Shown in pieces: positions 1 to 8,972 of a DNA stretch of 64,000 nt (position 1 is its first letter; each line of letters opens with the position of its first letter). The position numbers were made by a program, and so were the translations under genes. The notes below the pieces were generated by a model. That model searched no databases. It was given only the letters and a program-made list of their open reading frames with translations, and was not told the DNA's origin. The DNA lies in the NCBI RefSeq assembly GCF_025420585.1, contig NZ_JAOEGB010000026.1:61509-125508 (forward strand). Reading direction: 5' to 3'. Source of the DNA: Planotetraspora sp. A-T 1434 (GTDB taxonomy: Bacteria > Actinomycetota > Actinomycetes > Streptosporangiales > Streptosporangiaceae).

Positions 1-194
1 CCGGCGAAGGGCCCGTCTTCCGCGTGGTCGAGCGCTGGGGTGAACACCGGCAACGCCAGGCCGTTGACCTCGGCGTTCGCCACTTCCAGGGCCTGGCGGG
101 CAACGGCCTCGACCTCGTCGGCGGTGACCTCGCCCGCCCTGATCAGATTGCGGAGTCCGACAGCGTCATGCTTCGCGTAGTCGTGAAGTTCCAT
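1..194 (-). CDS. Amidase (amidase-signature family), N-terminal part only
   Basis: The gene runs off the left edge and only the first 64 residues are visible. They read like the N-terminal helices of amidase-signature hydrolases (DAVGLRNLIRAGEVTAEEVE, later a FAG motif where the conserved core begins). The family hydrolyses carboxamides with a Ser-cisSer-Lys triad that lies outside the window. The ATG at 194 has an AGAGGA ribosome site just upstream. Substrate cannot be told. Confidence 0.75.
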   Translation of the reverse strand, partial: MELHDYAKHDAVGLRNLIRAGEVTADEVEAVARQALEVANAEVNGLALPVFTPALDHAEDGPFA

Positions 195-520
195 TTGAAG
201 AGTCCTCTTTCGGCGTCCTCGACGCCAGCACATCGATCACAGGTGGTTCCGTAGTCGGAACCCTTGTCGTCCAGATGGATGAGCAGCGCGTGGTACGCCA
301 AGGCGCTGCTGACGACCGGCAGCCTCAACAGGGCGACGGTCTCTGCGCCGGGGCCTGCGGCTCCGGGGACCATCCCCCCGCTAGTGATCGAGGTGTTACT
401 ACGCTCGGGACATCGAGACCCATGCTGACAGCGGCCGTCTCCCCTGTCGACTGAATTCGAGGTCGCTTCAGCGGGCCGTACGAGATGAAGGCACGGCTGT
501 GGCGCTTCTCCGCGCTCTCT
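195..520. other. Gap without a recognisable gene
   Basis: Apart from the ribosome site of the amidase at its left end I see no convincing gene. A 76-codon open frame (143-373, minus) overlaps the amidase start out of frame and matches no family I know. The gap presumably holds the amidase promoter and the end of the regulator transcript. Confidence 0.4.
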
Positions 521-1495
521 TCAGCCGGCGGCGGAGTCCCCGGCGAGGAGTGCCTCCCCCAGTGGGGTCAGGGTGTGCAGCACAGCGCCGCCGAGGCGGG
601 CGGTCGATACGAGCCCGGCGTTTCGCAGGACCGTGGCGTGCTGGCTGGCGGAGGCCAGGGAGATGCCGACTCGCTCGGCCACGGCGGTGGTCGTCGCCGG
701 ATCACGCAGGCCGGCCAGGACGGCCGCCCGGGTACGGCCGAGCAGAGGGCCCAGGGCGTCGGCCGAGCCGCCGGGGCGCTCTCCGCTGTACATCCGATAC
801 GTCAGCACGGTCGACTGGTCCGGCCTGTACATCACTGTCGGCCCCGGTGCGAAGAACGACGGGATCAGCAGCAGCCCGCGACCGCACAGCGGAATGTCAG
901 CCGTGGACTGCGATGGGACGCGGAGCACCGGCGGCTGCCACACCCAGAGAGGGTTGAGCGTGGTGAGAAAGGCGTCGACCCCTCCGCGGAGCAGGGTCTC
1001 CGCGCGCAGAGAGCGGTCGGCGACGGCGTTGGCCCGCACCTCGGACCAGACCGGTTCGAGGTTTGAGCGGTGACGGACTCGCAGATCGTTCGCCAGGATT
1101 TCCCGGGCTGCCCCAGTGCCCGCCGCGAGTTCCCTGACCAAGCGGCTCGCCCGGGAAGCGGAGGGCAGCCGGCTCAGGTCGTCGGCCAGTTGCGCAGCAG
1201 GTGTCTGGACGGCCATTTCGACGCCTGTCGCGAAGTCATCGGCCGCCGGCTGCAACAGGAAGTCCGGTAGGAAGCGCCCCGGTGGCAGCAGATCGAGGAG
1301 CATCCCTGGTGCGAGGGTCGCATCGATCCTGCGCTCCGTCCCCGGCCGTGATCGCCTCCCGCCCACCGACCCAGTCCGCAGCCGGCGCACGCTGAGCACT
1401 GTCTCCCAGAGGGCGTTCGGCGTCGGCGCCAGCGTGATTTTCCGCAGGTCAGCGTCGGAGAACCAGAGACTGATCACATCGATCGATCCTGGCAC
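521..1495 (-). CDS. ArsR-like winged-helix transcriptional regulator
   Basis: About 324 residues. The C-terminal third has an ArsR-like winged helix (LAGLRDPATTTAVAERVGIS followed by SASQHATVLRNAGLV). The N-terminal two thirds match the long unannotated sensor region of actinobacterial ArsR-like regulators (near the start VISLWFSDADLRK). I chose the GTG at 1495 because GAAAGG lies 8 nt upstream and homologues begin just before the VISLWFSDADL motif. Longer in-frame starts up to 1705 lack a good ribosome site. It may control the amidase downstream on the same strand, but the 326-bp gap makes that uncertain. Confidence 0.7.
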   Translation of the reverse strand: MPGSIDVISLWFSDADLRKITLAPTPNALWETVLSVRRLRTGSVGGRRSRPGTERRIDATLAPGMLLDLLPPGRFLPDFLLQPAADDFATGVEMAVQTPAAQLADDLSRLPSASRASRLVRELAAGTGAAREILANDLRVRHRSNLEPVWSEVRANAVADRSLRAETLLRGGVDAFLTTLNPLWVWQPPVLRVPSQSTADIPLCGRGLLLIPSFFAPGPTVMYRPDQSTVLTYRMYSGERPGGSADALGPLLGRTRAAVLAGLRDPATTTAVAERVGISLASASQHATVLRNAGLVSTARLGGAVLHTLTPLGEALLAGDSAAG

Positions 1496-1690
1496 AGAAA
1501 GGACCTTTCGGCCAGGACTGAAAGGTGTTGTCCGCTGGAATGCGGCCATGTCAGTCTCACTTCGCAGAAAAGGCGGCCGTCGTAGAAGCCCCACGGCGAG
1601 GGCATGGCCGTCCGCCTGTCCCCGCGTTCCTCGAACGCCATATCCGTCCCCATCTGTCGGTATCCCCGATCGATCAAACACAGGAGACTC

Positions 1691-2170
1691 ATGAAATCGA
1701 GACACGGGAAGAGGCTTTTCAGCTCCCTGATATCGGCTGCTGTCGCTTCCGGATTCCTCGTTTTCCTGCAGTCCGCCCCCGCGGCGGCGGCGGACTGCTC
1801 AGGACCGTTCGAAGACGTCTCCACGCCCGTGGCGTCCACGACATTCGCCTGGGATGTCTGCAGCGACGGAGCCGTCCATATCTGGAGCGGCACGCTACGC
1901 GACACGAACTGCGACAACCGGAGCGCGCACCTCAAATTCACCATTCAGAAGAGAGCTAGAACATCGGGAGCCTCCTGGACCTTCATGTCCGGCTCCTCGA
2001 CCTACTCCGTGAACGGCTGCGGCAACTGGGCGACCTACCCGGAGATCATCCTGAAGCGGAGCAGCTCCTCGTACGGGAACTACGACTTCAGAATGGTCAG
2101 CACGATCTGGGCCTGCAGCAGCCTGTCCTGCAGCACCTACTACGACCGCGCGTTCTCGTACTCGTACTAG
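1691..2170 (+). CDS. Small secreted six-cysteine protein (paralogue 1)
   Basis: 159 residues. A Sec signal peptide (Lys/Arg-rich start, hydrophobic core around residues 12-28, cleavage likely after SAPAAAA) precedes a mature domain of about 125 residues with six cysteines. The signature is VCSDGAVHIWSGTLRDTNCD. The next gene encodes a paralogue with the same six cysteines. The ATG at 1691 begins the signal peptide; upstream codons of the open frame are ignored. No domain name recognised; an extracellular disulfide-stabilised protein is likely. Confidence 0.75.
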   Translation: MKSRHGKRLFSSLISAAVASGFLVFLQSAPAAAADCSGPFEDVSTPVASTTFAWDVCSDGAVHIWSGTLRDTNCDNRSAHLKFTIQKRARTSGASWTFMSGSSTYSVNGCGNWATYPEIILKRSSSSYGNYDFRMVSTIWACSSLSCSTYYDRAFSYSY

Positions 2171-2210
2171 ACCCATCCAGCATGTGATCACTCAGGGCAG
2201 GAAATTTAGG

Positions 2211-2663
2211 ATGTCAAGAACTTGGATATACCGGTCGATCGCCGCCGTGGCCGCGTTGGTTTTGTCCGCCACGCTCCTGACGGCGGTAAGCACACCGGCG
2301 AACGCGTACACGTGCTCAGGCGGAAAATCTACGACGCTCAACTCGGACAGCGGCGTCGCCTCCGCCGACGTCACGTTCTATCCGAGCTGCAGCGACGGGA
2401 AGGCGCACTGGAACGGCGTGCTCAGGGACACCAAATGCGACGGCAGGGCCGCTCGCTTCGTCATCAGCACCCCGTACACGCCCTTCGGGCAGGCATGGAG
2501 CAGGGATCACAACAACCCCAACGGGTGCCACACGGGCTCGTCCTTCAGCGGAAGTGACACCCGTCTCGGCTCGAACTGGCACGTAGAGATCGCCGTCGGG
2601 GCGTGCAACTCCCTGACATGCGCCTCCTGGACCATCGGATCTCTCGCGTACAACAGCAATTAG
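2211..2663 (+). CDS. Small secreted six-cysteine protein (paralogue 2)
   Basis: 150 residues with a signal peptide (hydrophobic segment around residues 10-25, cleavage near STPANA) and a mature domain containing SCSDGKAHWNGVLRDTKCD and six cysteines at positions matching the upstream gene. AGGA lies 8 nt before the ATG at 2211. It follows its paralogue after 40 bp, so the pair is probably co-transcribed and ends at the hairpin at 2726. Function unknown. Confidence 0.75.
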   Translation: MSRTWIYRSIAAVAALVLSATLLTAVSTPANAYTCSGGKSTTLNSDSGVASADVTFYPSCSDGKAHWNGVLRDTKCDGRAARFVISTPYTPFGQAWSRDHNNPNGCHTGSSFSGSDTRLGSNWHVEIAVGACNSLTCASWTIGSLAYNSN

Positions 2664-2725
2664 GAAGTGCCCTCAAGCGGAGGACGTCTCGGTGTGGACG
2701 GCTTCCGCAGCGGCTCCGCCCAGCG

Positions 2726-2757
2726 AACCCCGCCTTCCGAGTACGGCAGGCGGGGTT
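2726..2757 (+). terminator. Hairpin terminator after the secreted pair
   Basis: A perfect 9-bp inverted repeat (AACCCCGCC / GGCGGGGTT) with a 14-nt loop lies 60 bp after the second secreted gene and before the convergent oligopeptidase stop. The T-tract is short, so it may act in both directions. Confidence 0.5.
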
Positions 2758-2774
2758 GTGCCGCGTGGCCGTTC

Positions 2775-4901
2775 TCAGTGTGGTTCCACGGCGGTCTCGT
2801 GAAGACTCATTGTTGTTTTTCGCAGTGATAGACCGGTGTATTTTCCGGCGAAGGCCAGGATGTCCGCGCTCAAGGCGCGCTCTTTGCTCGCGGGAGATGC
2901 GGCGTGGGCGGTGTCGGGTTCTCGACGCATAAGAATCGGCCGGTCGCCGCTGGTGGCGTGTTGGAGGGCCGCGCACATTTTGGTGACGTGGGCCTCTCCG
3001 GTCTGCAGATCGGTTACCGCGCCGGTGAGGAGGAATGCGGGATAGGGGGCTCCGGGAGTGATGTTGTGGTAGGGCGAGTATGTGAGTAGCCATTGCAGCT
3101 GTTCGGGTTGGGAAGCGGTACCGAATTCCTCCGTCCATGTGCATCCCAGGCCGAAGTGTTCGTAGCGCACCATGTCACACAGCGGGCCTTCGGCGATGAC
3201 CGCGGCGTACAGATCTGGTCGCTTTGTGGCGGCGGCGGTGACCAGTAGTCCGCCGGCGGATTGGCCGAAGATCGCCAGTTGGTCGCGGGTGGTTCGACCG
3301 GTGTCGATGAGCCAGGCCGCGGCGTCGTTGAAGTCGCTGACCGCGCGGTGTTTGTGTGGTCCACGGCCGGCGTCGTGCCAGTGTTGGCCTTCTTCGCCGC
3401 CTCCGCGTACACAGGCGACCGCGTAGGTGCCGCCGGCGCTGACCCATGCGGCTGCCATGGGGAAGAACCATGGCCGCATCGGCATGCCGAAGCTGCCGTA
3501 GCCGTAAAGGATGGTGGGGCGGGGGCCCTGATGTTCCTCAGCCGGGGTGAACAGGAACAGCGTGATCTCGGTGCCGTCGGCGGCCTGATAGCGAACGCTG
3601 TGGCTGCGGATTTCTGGAGCATGTCCGGCTGTTGTGGCGCCGGTTTCCTGTTCCATCTGCCCGCTCGTGGCGTCGTAGCGATAGATGGTGGGGGGTGTGG
3701 TCGCGTCGCAGTAGCTGAACCATGCGTGACGTCCGTGTGGGATGTTCGAGCGCAGGGATGACACGATGCCCGCGCCGGGAAGTGGCAGACCGGTGAGCGG
3801 CCGGCCACTGGCCAGGTCGTGCAGTGTCAGGGTGGAGGTGCCGTGGCGGGCGCGTGCGACCAGCAAAAGAGGCCGCGAAAGTGCCGGGTCGTCCAGGACC
3901 AGACACTCGTCCAAGGGAGCCTCGGGGTCTTCGGCTACCAGCGTCCGCCATGCGGCCGGGTCGGTATCGTGCCGGTGCGCCACACAGATGCGGCCACACG
4001 GGGCCTGGTGGTCGGTGACCAGCAGCAGATCGTTGTCAGCGAGGAAGCGCGGGAGAACACGGGCGCGTACGGTTTGTCCGTCCACGATCTTGACGAAATG
4101 CGGCGCTTTCGGATCGATGAGCTCGGCCACGTACACATCGTTGTGTGAGGCGGGCCCGACCATCGCAGTGATCGCCAGATAACGGCCGTCGGCGCTGACC
4201 GTGAGCCCGTAATAGTGGTCTGGGGCATCGTCGCCGCCGAACACCACCGCGTCGGCCTGCCAGGGCGATCCGATCCGATGCAACCTCACCCGCCGCTGCA
4301 GACGCATGTCGCCGGAGGCCAGTTCCTCATCGGGAACACGGCTGACGTAGTAGAACGCATCCCCTCCCGGCAGCCAGGCAAGCGAGGTGTTACGGGCGCG
4401 TGGCAACGGCCCGTCCACCGGCTTGCCGGTACGCACGTCCAGCACCACGATGTCGCTGCCGGGCTGCTCGGCGACCTCCATCTGGACAGCCACACGTTCG
4501 CCCTCACGCGAGGGCCACCAGGCATACAGCCCGGTATGGCCGGACGGATCGATCTCTACCGGATCGACCAGCACCCGCCTGTTCCCCTCGGCGTCAACAA
4601 CCAGCAGACGCCGTTGCTCATCCCCACGGAGTTGCTCGGCAAGGAACATGACCGAACCACGCACCGTCGGAGGCTCCGACACACCGAAGGATGACACCTG
4701 ATCCACCAAAGACGCCCACAATTGCTTCTCATGCCATCCGGCGCGATACGCGCGGAAGAGACCATCCTGGGCCGCCGCCCAGTCCCGCACGCGCGCATCA
4801 TTGCCGTCTTCCAACCACCGGTAGGGATCGGAAACCGAAATTCCGAATAGATTCTCCACCACATCACTTCGCCAAGCGGCAGGGTAAAACAATCGCGCCA
4901 C
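2775..4901 (-). CDS. Prolyl oligopeptidase family serine peptidase (S9A)
   Basis: 708 residues, the usual length for S9A. The N-terminal start (DPYRWLED at 25-32) and a beta-propeller of about 350 residues precede an alpha/beta-hydrolase domain (YGYGSFG, then ACVRGGGEEG). The nucleophile is Ser548 in GQSAGG, where the family usually has GGSNGG. The acid is probably Asp631 (VTDLQTG) and the base His666 (DTAHAA); both contexts differ from typical S9A. No signal peptide, so probably cytoplasmic, cleaving short proline-containing peptides. GTG start at 4901 preceded by a G-run ribosome site. Confidence 0.88.
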   Translation of the reverse strand: MARLFYPAAWRSDVVENLFGISVSDPYRWLEDGNDARVRDWAAAQDGLFRAYRAGWHEKQLWASLVDQVSSFGVSEPPTVRGSVMFLAEQLRGDEQRRLLVVDAEGNRRVLVDPVEIDPSGHTGLYAWWPSREGERVAVQMEVAEQPGSDIVVLDVRTGKPVDGPLPRARNTSLAWLPGGDAFYYVSRVPDEELASGDMRLQRRVRLHRIGSPWQADAVVFGGDDAPDHYYGLTVSADGRYLAITAMVGPASHNDVYVAELIDPKAPHFVKIVDGQTVRARVLPRFLADNDLLLVTDHQAPCGRICVAHRHDTDPAAWRTLVAEDPEAPLDECLVLDDPALSRPLLLVARARHGTSTLTLHDLASGRPLTGLPLPGAGIVSSLRSNIPHGRHAWFSYCDATTPPTIYRYDATSGQMEQETGATTAGHAPEIRSHSVRYQAADGTEITLFLFTPAEEHQGPRPTILYGYGSFGMPMRPWFFPMAAAWVSAGGTYAVACVRGGGEEGQHWHDAGRGPHKHRAVSDFNDAAAWLIDTGRTTRDQLAIFGQSAGGLLVTAAATKRPDLYAAVIAEGPLCDMVRYEHFGLGCTWTEEFGTASQPEQLQWLLTYSPYHNITPGAPYPAFLLTGAVTDLQTGEAHVTKMCAALQHATSGDRPILMRREPDTAHAASPASKERALSADILAFAGKYTGLSLRKTTMSLHETAVEPH

Positions 4902-5439
4902 AAACGCCCCCCGAACCTCGTCCCGCTTGCCATAAGGTCGAGGTACCGCGGTCAGTACGCACCGCAGTACCTCGGCTCACTCAGTTACGACTGGCCGCGA
5001 AGAATGTCCGCTTGCCAGCCGCGTACGCCCCCAATGCGGGAAGTCGGAGTGGAATCACGATACGGCAGGTATCCGGTCATGTCAGCCTCCCGGATGTGTC
5101 GTTTCGCCCGGAATGGGCGATCGGACGATGGCTATCCCCGCGCCCGCGATCGATAAACACAGGCGTCGCTTTCAACAGCGAGCTTCAACCCTCATGGACC
5201 CTCGGCACGCGCGGATCGGAGAACCGGCCGGCCACGTTGACTGTCCATCTGCTAACATTCGCGCAAGAGAAGAAGACATACTGAAATGCCATGTGAAGTT
5301 CGATTTCACGCAAAGCAATTGAGAGCCTTCGAGACAAATCCCGGGCTGACGGAGCTTTCACATGCACGCCAGGGAGATCGTCGTATGCTGGCCGACGCGT
5401 CCATCGTGATCACAGCTCTCGCGGTGGCCGCGGCCGTCG
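4902..5439. other. Gap of about 540 bp without a recognisable gene
   Basis: No frame here gives a protein I can relate to a family. It holds the upstream region of the oligopeptidase on one side and, on the other, the lost 5' part of the decayed oxidoreductase. Confidence 0.4.
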
Positions 5440-5823
5440 CCGCGAGACGCCCACACCGCGCGTGAGGGCTTCGACGTCGTCTTCGACACCGTGGGCGGTG
5501 CCACCCTCGACGCGTCCTTTGCCGCCGTGCGCCACTACACCCGCCACGTGGTGAGCGCCCTGGGCTGGGGCACTCACAGCATCGCCCCGCTGTCCTTCCG
5601 CGGCGCGACGTACTCCGGTGTCTTCACCCTGCTGCCGATGCTCACCGGCAGGGGCCGGGAGAACCACGGCGCGATCATGGCCGAGGCGACCGCGCTCGCG
5701 GACAAGGGTCTGCTCAAGCCGCTGGTGGATCCTCGCCGCTTCACGCTCGAGACCGTCGCGAACGCCCACCGCATCGTCGAGATGGGTGACGCGCGCGGCA
5801 AGGTTGTCGTCGATGTCGCCTGA
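5440..5823 (+). pseudogene. 3' remnant of a zinc-type alcohol dehydrogenase / quinone oxidoreductase
   Basis: The frame reads GFDVVFDTVGGATLD, the end of the Rossmann fold of MDR oxidoreductases, and continues to a normal C-terminus (RGKVVVDVA, stop 5821-5823). The frame closes upstream at 5407-5409, and the catalytic N-terminal domain and first part of the Rossmann fold are missing. No ribosome site precedes the internal ATG at 5491. A 5'-truncated gene beside another broken gene. Confidence 0.7.
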
Positions 5824-5992
5824 CGTTCCCGCAGCCCACAGGCGGAGACGGCAGCCGGCGGCTCCCGACGCCCAGGGGTTGGGGCGCCCGCCGACTCGCA
5901 CTCCCATGGGGCCGGAAGCCCGTGGTCAAGCCGTCCTTCGCGTGTTCCATGTGCCCGGTGACCTTCCTCGCCCGGTGGCTGCCCGGACCTCG

Positions 5993-6277
5993 CGCGGTGG
6001 GGTGATCCCCATCGGGACCTACTGCGATGCCTGGAGGGCGGCGCGGGCTCTGGCGCTGGCTCCCGAGCAGGCAGTCTCCCGCTGGCCGCCCGGCCATACG
6101 ACCTGCGCCACGCGGCGGTAAGCCTCTGGCTCAATGCCGGAGTGGCGGCCCCTGACGTGGCCGAGCGGGCAGGGCACGGCGTGGACGTGCTACTGAAGGT
6201 TTACGTGCATCGACGGCGGCACCGAAATCGCCAATCAAAGAATCGCCGCGCACTTACTTAATGATCAGCCAGCGTAG
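5993..6277 (+). pseudogene. C-terminal remnant of a tyrosine recombinase, two frameshifts
   Basis: Three frames must be joined: TYCDAWRAARALAL (to about 6078), then PYDLRHAAVSLWLNAGV...AGHGVDVLLKVY (about 6082-6204), then CIDGGTEIANQRIA (from 6206). This is the end of an actinobacterial phage-type integrase, with the R-H-x-x-R box and the final Tyr still visible. The catalytic N-terminal part is missing. A dead integration scar. Confidence 0.75.
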
Positions 6278-6480
6278 TGGTCCCTCGGGCGCTACATCGT
6301 CACACATTCGAAGTCGTGATCCTCGGGCTGTACAACGCATTCCGCGCGTCGGTCAGGACCACGCTCCGTATGCCAGTGCCTCGTCTAGAAGAGTCCCAAT
6401 CGCGCCACGCAGGCATCCGCGTGTCAGACGGCCTTTGATCGTCTATCCGAAAGAGCTATCAGATCTATAGCCTTGATCGC

Positions 6481-7125
6481 ATGTCCGCTCCCTCCTTAAG
6501 GCTCCATGTTGGCCCGTCCGTCGTGGCGAAGATCGCCATCCCGGCCGCCACGGTTCTCCTCTTCCTCTACCTGGCTACGTTTACGATCATGCTGGTGCGG
6601 TCATCGGCACTCCAGGAAGCCTTGCGCGGACCAGTTATTTGCGAGTTCATTCCCGACGCTCCGCCAAGCCAGCAAGAGAAGATGCGGGACTTACTGGGCT
6701 GCGATACTACGTTTGTGCTCGTCCTGTTCGCGGGCGTTGCAATGATCGGCCTCCTCCCCCTGTTAGCGATGACCTACTTGAGCGTGCAGGTGTTGCGCTT
6801 TCGCGCGGACCTCCTTGGCACGGTGCTCGTCATCCAGGGAGCCATGAGGGCCAAGCGCCTCGACCTTTCCTCAGCGCAGGTGCGGATCGACGCCACAGGC
6901 GTCCGACGAATCCCCTGCCTGCAGATCTTCGAGCCCCCCTCTAGCAGCGGACGGCTCTACCTCCGCGATTTCCGTACCCCGCTGATGCCACCCGATGATC
7001 TTCTGGCCATCGCTCATGCAATCGAGGCCGGCATACGCCCTGAGCCCTTCGCCGACCAAGCGACCCAAACGGCCGTTACTCTCCGTCGCCTGGCCACAGA
7101 TCCACTCACACGCTTGATCGCCTGA
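6481..7125 (+). CDS. Membrane protein of unknown function
   Basis: 214 residues. Two hydrophobic segments (about 18-40 and 75-103) flank a short loop holding two cysteines (ICEF, LLGCD). The C-terminal half is soluble, with alternating polar and hydrophobic residues (RAKRLDLSSAQVRIDATGVRRI, then a PPSSSGRLYLRDFRTP stretch). No family recognised. It stands alone between two recombinase scars. The start is the first ATG; no strong ribosome site. Confidence 0.55.
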   Translation: MSAPSLRLHVGPSVVAKIAIPAATVLLFLYLATFTIMLVRSSALQEALRGPVICEFIPDAPPSQQEKMRDLLGCDTTFVLVLFAGVAMIGLLPLLAMTYLSVQVLRFRADLLGTVLVIQGAMRAKRLDLSSAQVRIDATGVRRIPCLQIFEPPSSSGRLYLRDFRTPLMPPDDLLAIAHAIEAGIRPEPFADQATQTAVTLRRLATDPLTRLIA

Positions 7126-7348
7126 GATCTACCGAGAGTGCGGAAGCCCAGCCCTCCACCCGGACTGCCTGGGTTATGGGTTAACCTGCGGAAACGCCCA
7201 CAAGATCATTCCGCATATATTCCGCGAACAGCGGCCAAGGGCTGCTCAGGGTGGCCTACGGCTGCCAGCCTAGAAACGATCAACGGCACCCGACCAGCGC
7301 AAAGCAGCTGGTCAGACGCCGTTTTAGCTGGTTGAGCGGAGAGCGTGG

Positions 7349-7550
7349 TGTTCTGGTTCAGGACATAGGGGAAACGGGTGTCTCGAGACATGGGAAACCC
7401 CGGTGGAGCATGTCTCCAGAGATAGGAAACACGCGGAGTTAGGACCTACGGGCGGTCGACAGTCGGCCCGTGTCGAAGGCCAAACTCATCATCACGGCAG
7501 TTGTTGTCAAGGGCCGCTCACAGGCAGACCTACGGCGAAGTTGGTAAGCG
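7349..7550 (+). mobile_element. IS481-family left-end remnant
   Basis: Starts with three short related repeats containing GGACATAGGGGAAAC, AGACATGGGAAAC and AGATAGGAAAC, as seen upstream of IS481-type transposases. At 7470 a GTG opens MSKAKLIITAVVVKGRSQAD, the N-terminus of an IS481 transposase, which stops at 7545-7547 after 25 codons where unrelated integrase sequence begins. The rest of the IS is gone. The 220 bp before it (7126-7348) hold no gene I can see. Confidence 0.6.
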
Positions 7551-7759
7551 ATCCGTAAGTCCGCCGGCCTTGGCGACATGCGGTTTCACGATCTTCGCCA
7601 CACCTGCGTGACCCTGCTGTTCAACCTGGGCGTCCCACCCCAGGTCGTCCGCGACATCGTCGGCCACAGTGACATCGAAGTGACCATGACCATCTACGCC
7701 CATGCTCCCTCGACGACAAGCGGACTGCCCTGCGCAAGCTCGGCGACGCCCTCGGATAG
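7551..7759 (+). pseudogene. C-terminal remnant of a second tyrosine recombinase
   Basis: The frame AIRKSAGLGDMRFHDLRHTC...VGHSDIEVTMTIYAH carries the RHxxR box, the second His and the catalytic Tyr of a phage-type integrase. After YAH the frame shifts and continues as LDDKRTALRKLGDALG with a stop at 7757-7759. The 5' part is replaced by the IS481 remnant, which joins directly. Confidence 0.75.
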
Positions 7760-7798
7760 CCAACCGCTAGTTGATGGTCAGCACGCTCGGTGAGGCCG

Positions 7799-8689
7799 TT
7801 ACCGAGCGTGCTTCCATTTGGTCCGATCTCGGAGAACACGAACGTAGTCAAATCCCTGGTCTTCTAGCTGCCGCACAACCCATTGAGCAGCACGATCATC
7901 GGGATCAAGTTCCCGCAAGTGGAATCGGAGGCTCTCGATGGCCTCCCGCTCACGGATCTTCGGCCTCTTGGGGTAGAAATCCTGCGGAAGGTTGTGACAC
8001 ACGTCCGCGATCATGCGCAAGTGCTCCAGATGCTTCAGAGCCTCGTCGGTTTCCCCTGCAGCCAACGCGCGCTTCACGATGTGGCTCACGGCTCGGATTT
8101 CGACGAATCCCCTGGCCATCAAGAGCCTTATGGCCTCCTGTGCCGACCCTCGTTCCAATCCGGCGGGCCGGTCACGCGCTGTCCGCATGTCTTCCAAGAA
8201 CGTGAAGCAGGAGCAGTGGCCTTCACGTCGTTCAACGCAGTGCGTGTGCTTGCAACTGTGGTCGTGCCGGTGATCGCGGGACCACACGTGGAAGTCCCGC
8301 CTTATGCCTCGCGCACGCCGCGCTGTCCGATACTCCTCCCACCGTGACAGCGTCTGGGGAAGCTGCTGGACACGTTCAACAGGTACAGACCTGTGAAGCC
8401 CGCTCTTGATTAGCGCGCCGTCGTCCATCCTGAGGACCATGGCCACAGAAATGCAGCCTTCTACGAGCGCATCCCACGACTTACGTGGCCAGGGGATCAC
8501 GTAGTGGGTTCCACTCGGAGCAAGATGAACAGCCAAAAGTTCAATGGCCTGCGGCTTGGCAGAGCGTGAAGTCTCACGCAGCAACTCGATCATCGTGGCC
8601 GTGTCCACGGCTCGAACTGTCCGAAGCGCCTTTGGTAACACCGTGCCATGGTCTGAATCTTTCGCCACGGGCCAAGGAAGTAGCCACAC
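7799..8689 (-). CDS. Hypothetical protein with a Cys/His-rich centre
   Basis: 296 residues, no family recognised. A central stretch around residues 140-162 (HDHSCKHTHCVERREGHCSC) could bind a metal; the remainder is helical and charged. The GTG at 8689 has GGAAGG 9 nt upstream, which supports this start. It lies downstream of the tRNA terminator on the same strand and so needs its own promoter. Function cannot be inferred. Confidence 0.6.
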   Translation of the reverse strand: MWLLPWPVAKDSDHGTVLPKALRTVRAVDTATMIELLRETSRSAKPQAIELLAVHLAPSGTHYVIPWPRKSWDALVEGCISVAMVLRMDDGALIKSGLHRSVPVERVQQLPQTLSRWEEYRTARRARGIRRDFHVWSRDHRHDHSCKHTHCVERREGHCSCFTFLEDMRTARDRPAGLERGSAQEAIRLLMARGFVEIRAVSHIVKRALAAGETDEALKHLEHLRMIADVCHNLPQDFYPKRPKIREREAIESLRFHLRELDPDDRAAQWVVRQLEDQGFDYVRVLRDRTKWKHAR

Positions 8690-8754
8690 AGGTGTCAGCC
8701 TTCCATGGACGGCCGAGCCGCGAAGGCGCAGCCGTTGCTGTCACTGGAGATCAA

Positions 8755-8787
8755 AAACGCCCCGGAGCGTGATCGCTCGGGGCGTTT
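8755..8787 (-). terminator. Rho-independent terminator of the tRNA cluster
   Basis: Read on the minus strand: stem AAACGCCCC + GAGCG, tetraloop, CGCTC + GGGGCGTTT, followed by T residues. One unpaired base interrupts the stem. It lies 17 nt beyond the 3' end of tRNA-Phe. Confidence 0.8.
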
Positions 8788-8803
8788 GGGCTGTTCAATG
8801 GGG

Positions 8804-8877
8804 TGGTCAGGGGCAGGGTCGAACTGCCGACCTTCCGCTTTTCAGGCGGACGCTCGTACCAACTGAGCTACCTGACC
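8804..8877 (-). tRNA. tRNA-Phe (GAA)
   Basis: Cloverleaf folds with acceptor GGTCAGG/CCTGACC, discriminator A, anticodon loop CTGAAAA (anticodon GAA) on a CCGC/GCGG stem, and a T-arm with GTTCGAC. CCA is not encoded. Last gene of the Glu-Asp-Phe cluster. Confidence 0.95.
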
Positions 8878-8897
8878 TCGGCGGCTGCCGCCGTACG

Positions 8898-8972
8898 CGG
8901 TCCTGACGGGACTTGAACCCGCGACCTCCACCTTGACAGGGTGGCGAGCACTCCAAACTGCTCTACAGGACC
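8898..8972 (-). tRNA. tRNA-Asp (GTC)
   Basis: Acceptor GGTCCTG/CAGGACC, discriminator G, anticodon loop CTGTCAA (GTC) on a CCACC/GGTGG stem, T-arm with GTTCAAG. CCA not encoded. Middle gene of the cluster. Confidence 0.95.

Noticed and set aside
143..373. Small minus-strand frame over the amidase start
   Set aside because: Overlaps the amidase in another frame, no family match and no clear ribosome site.
4691..5284. A 197-codon plus-strand frame over the oligopeptidase start
   Set aside because: Low-complexity Pro/Arg/His composition opposite a real gene, no ribosome site.
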